Source of the DNA: Anisus vortex
Lineage: Eukaryota; Mollusca; Gastropoda; Planorbidae
DNA length: 64,000 nucleotides
Direction: 5' to 3'
Assembly (NCBI GenBank): GCA_949126835.1
Contig: OX421497.1
Span: forward strand, 25,895,612 to 25,959,611
The position numbers and the translations under genes were made by a program. A model generated the notes under the pieces. It did not search any database and had not been told where the DNA came from. It saw only the letters and a program-made list of their open reading frames with translations. The number at the start of each line of letters is the position of its first letter. The first letter of the stretch is position 1. Positions 23,714-34,718 of this stretch are shown in pieces.

Positions 23714-26700
23714 ATGGCGGAAGCTAATCTTACGTTGGAGCAATTGAATATTTTTGCTATCACGTCAGAACAGTTAACTAGCATGTCACTAACCCAGTTA
23801 AAAGAGATGGCAAACTCTCTGGGAATAGACATTACTGAAGTTACACCAGTAAGTAGTAAATTGATTCAAGATATTAAGGACTGTTTGAAAAGACATGGTA
23901 GAATGCTTGAAGAAAATACTATGAATAATGAAGAATCAGTGGTTCTCAATGTATCAGAAACCATGAAAACAGACATAAATAACCATGAATTTAAAATGAA
24001 TGTAAATGAACTAAGTGCGGACATGAAATTCCAGTTAGAAATGAAGAAGTTAGAATTACAGGTACAATTACAATTAGAGGGTAAAAGAATAGAAGTACAA
24101 TTGAAAGAGAAAGAATTGGAAAAAGAAAGAATCGCTAGTAATGAAAGGATTGAATTGGCAAAGTCTCGTTCGTCAACTCATACGATTCAGGAAACAAATA
24201 ATGTGGAACTATATAAGTTTAAAAAGCATGTCCCAAGCATGGAGAACATGGACATTGATGAGTTCTTTATGGTCTTTGATAGAAACTCGATCGATTATAA
24301 ATTTCCTGAAGATAAGAAAGCAGTACTTTTACGTTCAGCTCTAACAAAAGGCAAGGCTCTAGATGTTGTATTGAATTTGACTCCAGAGGAATGCAATGAT
24401 TATGAACTAATAAAGAGCAGAGTACTATTGAGTTATGTTCTAACTCCAGAAAAGTATCGAAAGTTATATCGTGAGTACAAGAAGGAACCAGAAGTTTCAC
24501 ATGTTGACTTCCTGAGATTAGAGAAAAAGTATTTTGATCGATGGTTACGTTCTAAGAATGTGAATAAAGATTATGAGAAACTATATAATCTCATACTGAT
24601 GGAGGATTTTACTGAGAAGATTTGCACTGATATAAAAGTTCATTTGGCTGATCGTGGTATTGAAATAGCAGAACAAGCAGCAGTTAAAGCCGATGAATAC
24701 GTCATTATTCACCCGCATAGCCATTATTTTCAAAATGACAGAACAAGTTTGAGGACTCAAAACAGTAATACAGAGAGGAAGTTAAGATCGACAGAGGATA
24801 AAAGTAAACAAAAAGCCGATAAACAAGAGAATTCAAGTTTTGTACAAAAGAGAATTACCTGTACATTCTGTAAGAAAGATGGACATATAAAAGAGAATTG
24901 TTGGAGTCTACATAAAGAGAAAAGACCCATTAAAAACAAGAACAACGTGGTTTTATCACACATCGCCGTACAAACTGAAACTCACATAAATAAAACTGCC
25001 CACAAAAGAATTAAAGCTGATAGAAAGACATTTGATGTTAGCCATGAGGAGATGGCGAAACACGCATGTCCAAGTTGCTCAAAGTCGGAAAAAGTCTTTG
25101 AAATGAAGACCGAGGCTATTGAACATTCTAGTTTCAACTCCAAAGGGAGTGTGACAGATGAACAATCAGTAAATAAATTGTTGACTTATGGAGGCAGTAG
25201 TGTAGCAAGAAACTCAGTAGGCAGAGAACTACCCGAGTGCATGCTATCGGATGTTAGCGAGAGCTATGTGTCACCTATAGATAATCAAGCTAGAGAACGG
25301 AAGATTAAAATTCTACGTGACTCCGGTGCTGATATATCTCTACTGTTGAAGAATACTGTACCAACGTCGAAATTGACTCATACAGGCCAGTATGCCTTAA
25401 TCAGTACTATGGCTGGAACACTCACGGCACCGTTACATCGTATACAGTTGAAGAGTAATTACTTCACTGGATCTGTTATTGTTGGGATAGTGAAGAAATT
25501 TCCCTACAGAGGCATTTCATTACTTTTAGGAAGTGACATTGCCAAGAATCAGGTACATCCTGTACTTAAAGAAACCAAAGACTCTGTTCAGTGTAGGAAT
25601 ACTGAAAATTCAGTATGCGTTATCACCAGAGCTATGGAGAAACAGCAGATGGCTAATGAATCGACAAAGAAACCGGAACCAACACCAGAGATTGACTTGC
25701 AAGCAACCTTCATGGCGGATGTTCTAGGTGGTCACTCAAGTCATACTGATCAAAATAATTTGTCGCCTAGACAACTACTCATTCTTGCTCAAGGCAAAGA
25801 TCCAGAGATTGGGAAGCTAAAAGAGGAAGCAAAGAATGAAGGAGAGTTAGAAACAATGGCCGCAGGTTATTACCTGAGGGACGAGTTGTTAATGAGGAAA
25901 TGGAGAGGGAAAGAAAACGACGATGAAACATGCAGCGAAGTACATCAAATCGTGGTACCCAATGTTTACCGCAAGGACATACTACATATGGCCCATGATT
26001 CACCGTATGCTGGTCACCTAGGGATTCAGAAAACCTTCGATAGGATTCTTCCATATTTCTTCTGGCCTGGCCTACGTCGTGACGTCACATCGTTTTGCAG
26101 ATCATGTCATGTCTGCCAGATGGTCGGCAAACCGAATCAGACCATTCCGGTAGCTCCTCTACGACCCATACCAGCATTCTCAGAACCCTTCAGTCACATC
26201 ATTATAGACTGCGTCGGTCCGTTGCCTAAAACTAAGGCTGGCCACCAGTATCTGTTCACTATAATGTGTTCGGCAACGAGATTTCCAGAGGCTATTCCTC
26301 TACGTAGCATCAATGCCGACAAAATCTCTGATGCACTTATCGGATTCTTCACCCGATATGGTCTTCCGAAAACCGTGCAGTCAGATCAAGGTTCAAATTT
26401 CACATCGAAATTATTTCGCCAAGTCTTAGAACGGCTGGGTATTCGTCATGCAGTATCGAGTGCATATCATCCACAGAGTCAAGGCGCACTGGAACGATAC
26501 CACCAAACATTGAAGAATATGCTCAGTACTTTCTGTTTCGAGCATAACGACGACTGGGATCGTGGTATTCCCTTCGCACTCTTCGCAACCAGAGAGGCTG
26601 TACAAGAATCTCTTGGTTTCAGTCCCTTTGAACTGGTATTCGGACACACAGTTCGTGGACCACTAAAGCTGTTACAAGAGACATGGTTGTCATCCACTGA

Positions 26701-28534
26701 AGACACTGGTCTACTGACATACGTGGAAAATTTTAAAAATAGACTGTATAATGCATTAAAAGTTGTCAGATCTAATCTTTTGCAGGCACAAGACAAGATG
26801 AAGGTCTATTATGACGTCAACGCAAGAACCCGTATCTTCCAACCTGGTGATAAAGTTCTCATGCTGACGCCACTGTCTGGTCAACCCCTGAGTGCCAAGT
26901 TTACAGGACCCTACGAGGTTATGGCTAAGCTTAGTGAGGTTAACTATCTTGTAAAGACCCCTGATAGACGGAAATCGCAACGAGTGTGCCATATCAATAT
27001 GTTGAAACCATACATTACCAGAGAAGAACAAAATGTTGTTGCCTCGGTAAACACTGTTATTAAAGTCGGGAATAATTCACCCGAAATTGAGCGTGAAGTG
27101 GCAGAAAGCAAACTGCAAAATACAAAGGCTCTGAAAAACCTAAATGAAAAATTGGCACATTTACCTGATTGCGAACAATCCGCTATCGAAGGTCTAATTA
27201 ATGAAAATATCCATTTATTTGGAGATGTACCTAGTAGAACTAGTGTAGTTAAGCATGATGTTATTTTAGATGAAAATACTAAAGCTATTAAACAACATCC
27301 ATACAGGTCAAATCCTATCCAGTTAGAATGCATCCGTAAAGAGGTTCGCTACATGCTTGACAATGACATTATTACACCTAGTAGTAGTGACTGGTCTTCC
27401 CCTTGCGTATTGGTACCTAAAGCCGATGGATCCATGAGGTTTTGTGTGGACTACCGTAAGGTAAACAAAGTGACAAAAACTGATTCCTATCCAATACCAA
27501 GAATCGACGATCTAATAGATCAAGTGAGTAATGCTAAGTTTGTGACGAAAATTGACCTATTGACGGCGTATTTTCAGATTCCCCTGACGGAGAGGGCTCA
27601 GGAGATATCATCGTTTGTAACCCCTGACGGACTGTACAAATTTAAGGTCATGCCCTTTGGTATGGTTAATGCACCCTCTACTTTTCAACGGTTAATAAAT
27701 ACCATTACTCAGGACATTCCTAAATGTCATGCATACCTCGATGATATTGTTGTCTTTAGTGACGATTTTAAATCTCATTTAGATCAACTACATTTGTTAT
27801 TTACGAAATTGACTCATTCTAATCTCACCATTAACTTGACTAAGAGTCAGTTCTGCCATGCAACCATCGAGTATCTAGGTCACATAGTGGGAAATGGTTT
27901 GGTAAAACCATTAAATGCAAAGGTTAAGGCTATTCGTGAGTTCCCTGTTCCTGAAACCTGTAAACAACTCCGTAGTTTTCTCGGGATGGCGGGGTACTAC
28001 CGTCGGTTCTGTCAAAATTTCTCAACCATTGCATGTCCATTAACAAATCTATTAAAGAAGAATTGCACTTTCAAATGGTCTAATGAATGCCACCAGGCCT
28101 TTGATAAATTAAAAGATGTTCTTTCTGAGGCACCTGTATTAGTAACACCCAATTACAGTAAACCCTTTAAAATTACCGTTGACGCGTGTGATACAGGGAT
28201 GGGAGCGGTCATTTCCCAAAAGGGTGATGATTCACTGGAACACCCGATTAGTTTTTACTCTCAAAAATTTGATAAGCATCAAAGAAACTATAGTGTGATA
28301 GAAAAGGAACTTTTAGGATTAATCCTGGCATTGAAACATTTTGATTTTTATATCAATTGTTCTCCATATCCAATTGATATTTTAACTGATCATAACCCTT
28401 TAGTTTTCCTTTCTAGGGTTAAACAGAACCAAAGAATTATTCGCTGGAGCTTATTTCTCCAAGCATATAATTTAAATGTGGTATATTTACCAGGTAAACA
28501 AAATGTGGTTGCTGACACGTTGTCGCGCATGTAA
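23714..28534 (+). CDS. Gag-Pol polyprotein, integrase before reverse transcriptase
   Basis: This single frame has 1606 codons. Domains in order (residues approximate): N-terminal region with a charged coiled coil (1-165); capsid-like segment (175-345); CCHC knuckle CTFCKKDGHIKENC (C383, C386, H391, C396); aspartic protease ILRDSGADISLLL (D536); integrase with an HHCC zinc finger (758-801) and a D,D-35-E core (D832, D891, E927); a GPY/F module (GPY 1065-1067, VCHINMLKPY); reverse transcriptase with FCVDYRKVNK and the catalytic YLDD (1341-1344); and RNase H (VDACDTGMGAV, D1490; TDHNPL), ending ADTLSRM. The reading frame has no stop and all catalytic residues inspected are present. Ordinary Gypsy elements place integrase last. 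Here it precedes RT, as in Gmr1 elements. The start at 23714 is the first ATG after the leader (AACATGGCGG). Confidence 0.97.
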   Translation: MAEANLTLEQLNIFAITSEQLTSMSLTQLKEMANSLGIDITEVTPVSSKLIQDIKDCLKRHGRMLEENTMNNEESVVLNVSETMKTDINNHEFKMNVNELSADMKFQLEMKKLELQVQLQLEGKRIEVQLKEKELEKERIASNERIELAKSRSSTHTIQETNNVELYKFKKHVPSMENMDIDEFFMVFDRNSIDYKFPEDKKAVLLRSALTKGKALDVVLNLTPEECNDYELIKSRVLLSYVLTPEKYRKLYREYKKEPEVSHVDFLRLEKKYFDRWLRSKNVNKDYEKLYNLILMEDFTEKICTDIKVHLADRGIEIAEQAAVKADEYVIIHPHSHYFQNDRTSLRTQNSNTERKLRSTEDKSKQKADKQENSSFVQKRITCTFCKKDGHIKENCWSLHKEKRPIKNKNNVVLSHIAVQTETHINKTAHKRIKADRKTFDVSHEEMAKHACPSCSKSEKVFEMKTEAIEHSSFNSKGSVTDEQSVNKLLTYGGSSVARNSVGRELPECMLSDVSESYVSPIDNQARERKIKILRDSGADISLLLKNTVPTSKLTHTGQYALISTMAGTLTAPLHRIQLKSNYFTGSVIVGIVKKFPYRGISLLLGSDIAKNQVHPVLKETKDSVQCRNTENSVCVITRAMEKQQMANESTKKPEPTPEIDLQATFMADVLGGHSSHTDQNNLSPRQLLILAQGKDPEIGKLKEEAKNEGELETMAAGYYLRDELLMRKWRGKENDDETCSEVHQIVVPNVYRKDILHMAHDSPYAGHLGIQKTFDRILPYFFWPGLRRDVTSFCRSCHVCQMVGKPNQTIPVAPLRPIPAFSEPFSHIIIDCVGPLPKTKAGHQYLFTIMCSATRFPEAIPLRSINADKISDALIGFFTRYGLPKTVQSDQGSNFTSKLFRQVLERLGIRHAVSSAYHPQSQGALERYHQTLKNMLSTFCFEHNDDWDRGIPFALFATREAVQESLGFSPFELVFGHTVRGPLKLLQETWLSSTEDTGLLTYVENFKNRLYNALKVVRSNLLQAQDKMKVYYDVNARTRIFQPGDKVLMLTPLSGQPLSAKFTGPYEVMAKLSEVNYLVKTPDRRKSQRVCHINMLKPYITREEQNVVASVNTVIKVGNNSPEIEREVAESKLQNTKALKNLNEKLAHLPDCEQSAIEGLINENIHLFGDVPSRTSVVKHDVILDENTKAIKQHPYRSNPIQLECIRKEVRYMLDNDIITPSSSDWSSPCVLVPKADGSMRFCVDYRKVNKVTKTDSYPIPRIDDLIDQVSNAKFVTKIDLLTAYFQIPLTERAQEISSFVTPDGLYKFKVMPFGMVNAPSTFQRLINTITQDIPKCHAYLDDIVVFSDDFKSHLDQLHLLFTKLTHSNLTINLTKSQFCHATIEYLGHIVGNGLVKPLNAKVKAIREFPVPETCKQLRSFLGMAGYYRRFCQNFSTIACPLTNLLKKNCTFKWSNECHQAFDKLKDVLSEAPVLVTPNYSKPFKITVDACDTGMGAVISQKGDDSLEHPISFYSQKFDKHQRNYSVIEKELLGLILALKHFDFYINCSPYPIDILTDHNPLVFLSRVKQNQRIIRWSLFLQAYNLNVVYLPGKQNVVADTLSRM

Positions 28535-29381
28535 CTGGTAAACCAGAAGATGAAAGTCAGTTTCTCATTAAATGTTTTCTTTTATGTCATTCATTGTATT
28601 GATTAACATTTATATTATTGTAAATATGACAATAAATAAACTATGTTTTGAAATATTGCAATATGAGACATTACAGAACAAAACTTCAAATTCTACTAGA
28701 AACAATCATACGTTGTAAGGTAAAAGGTAACTATTGCATACAGCAATTGCACACACACCGGTATTTAACTTGAACACATCCACACTTGTGTTTGTTCAAT
28801 TGATTATTGATGTGTTTTGAAAATTGTTTGTTTCTATGTCGTCATGTTATAATTTGGATGTCTTATTTTATGCTATGTAAAAGCTAAATCAGCTGAGATT
28901 ATAACATTTTTTTTTTAAATATTCTTGATGTCATAATTGAGACATCATAATAATCATATAATAACTGAAAATCATTAGTTAATGATACAGTGATCGGTTA
29001 TAAATAAATTAAATTTTCTAAAGAATTATCTATCAATTATTAATCGGTTCCACTTATTTGGGTAATTCATATCAATTCTGTGGGAATTGGTTATTGGTGG
29101 TAATAGTTTTATGGTCAACGTTGTACACACAATAATCATAATTGTAAATATTAATTGATAAATAAATGTTTAATTAATAATCATTGATACGATAATGTGA
29201 TAAGGGATTCCATAATAGCGACTTTGTTATTAAGGGGATATGTAATATATGGTTCATTTTAATTTAAAAGATTGTCCAATAGTCAATTAAATCTTACGAA
29301 AAGTTTGGGAATTCGGTTCATTTTATGGGTACTCTACAAAGAATTCCATACTTAACGCTGTCTGTAATTCCTTTGTGTCTT
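28535..29381 (+). other. 3' untranslated part of the Gmr1-like element
   Basis: About 850 bp of AT-rich non-coding sequence between the pol stop codon and the polypurine tract. No envelope-like or accessory frame was seen. Confidence 0.6.
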
Positions 29382-29395
29382 AAGGGGGGGGCGAG
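29382..29395 (+). other. Polypurine tract
   Basis: AAGGGGGGGGCGAG lies immediately upstream of the 3' LTR. It would be the plus-strand primer. Confidence 0.8.
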
Positions 29396-29992
29396 TGTTA
29401 CGAGTAGTTTATTTCCATAATTAGATTGGTTCTGTTATTATTAACTAAAGTTAAAATGAAATAATCTTAAACCCGAAATGTTTCCGTGTTAGGAATAAAA
29501 CATGTATATGTCTAGACACTACGTCATAGCAATAAAATACGTCATATGCACGAGGGTTGAATACCGTTGTTTAGTGCTAGTTTGGGCGCTAATGTGTGAG
29601 GACTGTTTTTGACCACTTTCTTAAAGATAGGATTACAGCTTAATTCATTATAGAAGAATCTCAACTGATTAAGTTTCATTATATAATACTGATACATGTA
29701 TTCTGTGGTATTGTTATATTTTATCATCTCAACTTGTTGGAATAAAATTGTGTTCAATTTCAAACAGGATTGTGGATTTCCTATATATTAAGGTACAGTT
29801 TATCTAAATCACTTTATACACAAAAGATTCATATCGCCACGAGTCAAATAAACATCAAATCTAATTCAATAACATCAATATAAATTCTTATACAACCTTG
29901 TGAGATCCAAGATGGATATGAATCAAAATAATATATAATAATACATTACTAAAAATATCATCTAACGTCAGTAGCTGATTTCGCACGTGACA
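29396..29992 (+). repeat. 3' LTR of the Gmr1-like element
   Basis: This 597-bp copy is nearly identical to 22841-23437 (two differences noted: ATTAAGG for ATTGAGG, CCAAG for CCATG). CTAT follows it as the target duplication. Confidence 0.95.
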
Positions 29993-30010
29993 CTATTCTA
30001 CCGCTTTGCA

Positions 30011-30104
30011 AGTTTTGCCTAATTTACCTTTGCCGGAATTACCTTTGCCAAAAACACCTTGCCAAAAATACCGTGGCCGAATTAACTCTTGCCAAATTTA
30101 CAGT
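30011..30104. repeat. 15-bp minisatellite with TTGCC core
   Basis: TTGCC (once TGGCC) recurs at 30015, 30030, 30045, 30059, 30074 and 30089, a spacing of 15, 15, 14, 15 and 15 bp. Each is followed by an A/T-rich stretch ending ACC or AAC. It begins about 20 bp from the LTR element insertion point. Confidence 0.75.
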
Positions 30105-30108
30105 GATT

Positions 30109-31660
30109 TGTAGTAACGAAGGTCAATATAGAAATGGGATGGGGGAAACACTCGCCTTAACACGTGAATACATTCGAATTGTTCTTAAATTTATGAAATT
30201 GCACTCAGCTATTTCGATGTAATAAATTTCGTATATTGACAGTACACACTCACTTACCTACTTGTATACTTACACAAACGTGCAAATACACTTGTTCACG
30301 CGCAGATTATAACCTATGAAAAAAACATTAGAACAAGTCACTGAATTTTTGTAAATGATTTTTATATTGCAACCATTTCATCATCAAATTCACATTTACA
30401 CATTCATGCAACATACTTCGTATTTAAAACTTGCTCTGTCACTTCCAAAACACCAAGTAAAGTTTTATTTCTTGCTTGGTAGGAAAACAAAACAATACAC
30501 TTTCATACCACTCATTGTTACTACGTTTTTCAGCGTCTCCATTACAATCACTTATTGCAGTTAACAAATCAGAAAAAATGCATTCAATGATTTATTGTTG
30601 AGACAGCTTTACTTTGATACGACGAGGACTATAATCGTCAGCTACTGCACACAGAGGTACTTTGGTTAGCAACAGGTGCCTGATGAAAAACTAAATTCAT
30701 GAGTCTTTGTTTCGGTGCTAGAATTTTTTGAAAAGCCAAGAAGATTTTTTTAAGGACAAAAAATCTTATTAAACTGAAATAGGATAATGCAAAATTTAGT
30801 GATTTATATAAGTTCAATACAATGAATATATTTAATTGCAAGGAGATGACCTGAGTTTAATTGACTCATTAACTTCGGTGAGGGAAGAGGGGGAGGGTTT
30901 GTGGGAGGGCGGAGAGCAAAAAAAAAGTGGTCCGAAATAGGTTGAGAAACTATAGAGCATGTAATACAGTGCAGTGTAAAAAAATATGATTGAGATGATA
31001 ATTTGACAAAATAATTAACGCGGACAAGCTGTGTACCCAATAGTGAACTATATTGGTGATTTGGTGCATCGTTTCATCTCCCTCACGGTCCCTCCCCCTC
31101 GCCCATTTTTCTCCTTCAGGGCTGAATATATTTTGTTTTAAAGTAAAACCCTTAAAATTTTGTTAACGGGCACTTGCCCCTTAACTAATTAGAACAATAA
31201 GCCGATATTTGGGCGAATCACTACCTATTGACAACTAAATATGTGAAAACCAATATCATCAGTTCTTTGACTAAATGTTTGTTATAGTATTACTGATTAG
31301 ACATTGTAAAGGTTAAAGTAAAGATATTTTAGTAAAGCTAACTGCGACCAAAGAAACCGAAAAAACAAACAAACAACAACAACGTGAGCACCACTGTCTA
31401 TGACGCTGAGTGCTACCTTTTCTAAAATGCAAAAAAACTAAGCTACCATTTCTTAGGCCCTTAATTAAAACTATGCTACTTTTTTTCTGAAACGCTAAAA
31501 GCCATGATTTATCGTTTATGAAGCTTAAAATTATGCTACCTTTTTTGTGACACTTAATAATTTATTTTTACGACTGAGAATACGCTACACAAGAAAAATA
31601 AACCCTAGTCAGTTTATATAATCACATATTAAAATAAAAGTATTGAATAAACTGTGTTGG
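30109..31660. other. AT-rich stretch, no gene recognised
   Basis: No supported gene. Around 31405-31560 four irregular copies of a (T)GCTACC(A)TTT motif occur (AGTGCTACC, TAAGCTACC, TATGCTACT, TATGCTACC), which may be a decayed repeat. Confidence 0.3.
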
Positions 31661-31664
31661 ATAA

Positions 31665-32825
31665 TTAGTTATGCCTAGTGTTATAAGCATAATAGCCAAA
31701 ATAAGGCATAACACAATTAGAAAGTCTATAAAAAGGAAGCGAAATTTCTTTCTGCGTAATTTTTTTGTCGATTTGACCAAACCTGTACGATTCCACTATC
31801 AGATTTTGTATGACCGAGCCATAAATTTGATTAGATGCACCTTCTAAAACAATGTCCTTCTTCTCTATATTGTTCCTTGTTGCTTGAAGACAGTGAATTC
31901 CACTGCAATCGGTCACCGCATCAGAGTATTTTACATAAGTTCTCGGTGCAAGATGGAAAACTTTTAATTATGCTTTAATTGTAACACTGTAGCCAAGGCT
32001 AGTATCGCACACCAACTGTGCAGATGTTGTGGTAGTAGAAATTTTAGTTGTATTATTGTAAATTAAATCCTGCAACGATTTACTGTTAGTCTTCAGTTGC
32101 ACATTCAGAAAGATTATTGGTAGTAACAAAAAGATCAGTTGAACTATCAGAAATATCCGTTGCACTGTCAGAAATATCCGTTGCACTGTCAGAAATATCC
32201 GTTGTACTGTCAGAATGATCCCTTGCACTGTCAGTATAATCCGTTGCATTGTCAGAAAGATTCGTTGTTCCGACAGTAGTTAGCTGACTTACAGTTGTCG
32301 AAGTTGTGTCTGAATCCCCGTTTGAATCTTGTCCGGATTTCGAGGTCGTTAGGGGTTTATGAGAGCTTAAACACTGAGCCGAAGAACTGTCAGACAAAGC
32401 CTTTGTACTGTCTGGTGGTTTACTGCTACATGGTTGACGTAAATTGGTTGATGTTATACCTTTAACATTGGTATTGGCCATTTTCTTTGTTGTACTAACA
32501 CTTTGTGTCGATGTAATGTAATCTAACCAATCAGCAACATATAAAGACTGTCGAAGTAATGGTTTCGTCCCCATTGGATCTGTACCAACACCATGCCGAC
32601 ACATTAAAGAAGATGTATCATAAATGAAGAAGTATAGAGCAATCGGAGACACTGGACAGAACACTCCACAACTGACCTTGCCCTGAAGACGTCTCCGCTG
32701 ACAATCTTGAGTCCAACATCATTCTTTGCTTTTTTTGGAAAAAAAAATTGCGTGATGATATTATCTGTTGCACATACAGCACAAAGTGTACAGTAAAATA
32801 ACATCAAGTAATGTAAACATGCCAT
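31665..32825 (-). pseudogene. Secreted PAN-like/Ser-Thr-rich protein gene, frameshifted
   Basis: The minus-strand start at 32825 encodes a clear signal peptide (MACLHYLMLFYCTLCAVC), then a PAN/apple-like stretch (VSGDVFRARSVVECSVQC). A one-base frame change near 32650 leads into the second half of that domain (LYFFIYDTSSLMCRHGVGTD). A Ser/Thr/Asp-rich stalk with 7-residue repeats (TDISDSA) follows to a stop at 32086. In another frame the sequence continues with Thr-rich residues, CDTSLGYSV, a stop, then RTYVKYSDAVTDCSG (31930-31880), resembling the start of a C-type lectin-like domain, and ends at 31665. The order signal-PAN-mucin stalk-lectin suggests a secreted or surface recognition protein. 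The breaks make it a pseudogene unless they are assembly errors or unrecognised introns. The lectin part is uncertain. Confidence 0.5.
32128..32274 (-). repeat. 21-bp coding repeat (TDISDSA), about seven copies
   Basis: Period-21 units start at 32128, 32149, 32170, 32191, 32212, 32233 and 32254. Being a multiple of three, the repeat keeps the frame and encodes the Ser/Thr-rich stalk of the surrounding gene. Confidence 0.85.
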
Positions 32826-33239
32826 ATCTGCAAATGAACTGGGAACTGGAATATTGACATATGAGTTATATATTTAATGCAGGTCAGTGAGAGCGAGAAC
32901 AAACTTTCGGCATTTAATACACACAGCAGGATGAACAAATCAGTCAATAACGAATGTTGAAACAATCAATTAGGGATGAATTAGTTTTCTCTTCCCATAA
33001 AATAACTAACATTTTCTAGATCTTTTTACTAGAAACCATGATAATCTTTATAAAAATGAAGTAAGCTCTTAAATAGACTTTCACTATTTGTCCCGTCAAA
33101 AACTACTTACTCGTAAATCAACACTTTTTTAAAATATTATATTATGCACTAATTTTTATGCCCGTCTAAAGGACGTAGAAACGAATCAAAACACTTGTTG
33201 CGTAGGACGCAATACTATTCTTTATATTAGAAGTGTGTA
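32826..33239. other. 5' flank of the PAN-like gene, nothing recognised
   Basis: This would contain the promoter of the minus-strand gene. No specific element could be supported. Confidence 0.3.
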
Positions 33240-34170
33240 ACACATAACATAAAATCACCAAAGTTGAGGACTTGGGAATCATTGGTGGTCTTAAACTGCC
33301 ATATCCCCTTTGCAGACAACGTAAGAAACCTGGGTGTCATCCTCGATCCACAGTTGTCTTTCGATGCCCACATTGGAAATCTATGCAGAGGCCTTTATCT
33401 ACAGCTGCGTAGACTTGGTCAGATACGGCCCTATTTGTCACTTGAGTCAGCAAAGAAACTTGCGGCTGCCTTTATACTGTCACGCCTCGACTACTGCAAT
33501 GCTTTGCTTATCGGGCTACCTGAAGATAAGATCTCCAAATTACAGCGAATACAAAACAGTGCCGCTCGCCTAGTCATGCGTAAGTCAAGGCGAGATTCTG
33601 TGACAGTTCTCCTGCGTCAGCTCCATTGGCTCCCCGTGAAAGCCAGAATCGAGTATAAAGTGGCGCTATTTTGCCATCAGTGCATTTTTAATAACGAGTT
33701 TCCGTCCTATCTCAAGGAACTAATAACACCATATGTCCCTCAAAGAACACTTCGTTCTGCCAACTCATCGCTTCTGGAAGAGCCCCGTTTCTCTCTGATG
33801 ACCGTTGGCCTTAGAGCCTTCTCAGTATCCGGTCCGAAGGTGTGGAATCTTCTTCCCATTCAACTCAAGCAAACAAGCTTCATTGATTCCTTCAAGAAGA
33901 ACTTAAAAACTCATTATTTCAATATTTATCTCAGTTAACATGCTTTAGAGCCCCACTGTCTTACTTATATGTTAGGTCGGTTATTTTGTTTTAGTTGTTT
34001 GATTTGTTCTATGTTTGTAATGTTTTGAATCATCATTTAGTTGTTTTTTCTATCTCTTGGCCTATAGATTGTACCTGTGTTCTTTAATTGTTATGTTAAA
34101 TGCGCTCTGAGCTTACAATATGTTTGTTGGCAGCGCTATACAAATGTCATTATTATTATTATTATTATTA
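33240..34170 (+). mobile_element. CR1/L2-type LINE, 5'-truncated, with (ATT)n tail
   Basis: The copy keeps the last part of ORF2: a 224-codon open frame (33264-33938) starting in RT thumb sequence (NVRNLGVILDPQLSFDAHI) and continuing through SRLDYCNALL, LQRIQNSAARLVM, LHWLPVKARIEYKVALFCHQ and FSVSGPKVWNLLP. The 3' UTR ends in ...GCGCTATACAAATGTC followed by (ATT)n (to 34170), the usual L2/CR1-like tail. The long open frame suggests a fairly young insertion. TAACATA occurs near both ends and may be a target duplication, but this is weak. Confidence 0.9.
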
Positions 34171-34210
34171 ACATATACTAATTTCGTTTTTTTGGGTTTG
34201 TTAAAGTTTT

Positions 34211-34397
34211 GGCGGCTGGTTAGCAAAGTCGACAGCGAGCTCGACTCCCAAGCACCGCATCAGGGGTTCGACCCTCGGTGCAGTCAGCTATAAATACACC
34301 GCCGACTTGGAGAGGAGATGGGCGCCGCCAAGTCTACGAAGCCCAAGAGAGCTCCCCCAACGACCGCCAGGGTTAAGGGACCCAAAAAAAAAAAAAA
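34211..34397 (+). mobile_element. tRNA-derived SINE with poly(A) tail
   Basis: A tRNA-like head has an A-box-like TGGTTAGCAAAGTCG and a B box GGTTCGACCC (34265-34274). It is followed by a GC-rich body and a run of A (34384-34397). It lies 40 bp downstream of the LINE tail. No clear target duplication was found. Confidence 0.75.
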
Positions 34398-34602
34398 TGT
34401 TTTTAGGCTTACCCTTTAACGCTATTATATCATTGTCCAGTTGAGGGAAAGAGAAAATAGTTTGTGAGTCCCCATATCCAAGGAAACATATCTAAGGGGT
34501 GTGTGAGTTGAGAGACAACTTCTCCGAAACGTGTACTCTATTGATGAGGTTTAATATGACGTTATAGACATACGTTTTACAGACGTTCCTTCTGGATAGG
34601 CG
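34398..34602. other. Short spacer between SINEs
   Basis: No feature recognised. Part may be the body of the minus-strand SINE that follows. Confidence 0.3.
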
Positions 34603-34718
34603 CTTATTACGTCCACTAGGCCAGAAACTCCTGCAGGGTGGCAGGGATCGGTCGGCGGCAGGGATAGAATCCGCAAGTGTCGTTTGACAGTCCGGTGAAC
34701 TAACCGCACGACCAGCAG
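34603..34718 (-). mobile_element. tRNA-related SINE, minus strand
   Basis: On the minus strand the sequence begins CTGCTGGTCGTGCGGTTAG (A-box-like) and has GGATTCTATCCC (34661-34672 on the plus strand) as a degenerate B box. It continues with a body containing TTTCTGGCCTAGTGGACG. It is diverged and lacks an obvious tail. Confidence 0.55.

Larger units (their letters stand above)
22841..29992 (+). mobile_element. Complete Gmr1-like (Gypsy-type) LTR retrotransposon
   Basis: This 7152-bp element has two 597-bp LTRs that differ at about two positions by eye, 4-bp target duplications CTAT (22837-22840 and 29993-29996), a primer site, one uninterrupted gag-pol frame and a polypurine tract. Integrase precedes reverse transcriptase in the polyprotein, the diagnostic domain order of the Gmr1 group within Ty3/Gypsy. 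With near-identical LTRs and an open frame it is probably recently active. There is no envelope-like frame in the 860 bp after pol. Confidence 0.95.

Noticed and set aside
24141..27333. Overlapping open frames within the Gag-Pol region
   Set aside because: Shadows of the long gag-pol frame on either strand.
28535..29381. Envelope gene of the Gmr1-like element
   Set aside because: No open frame of useful length, signal peptide or transmembrane pattern after pol.
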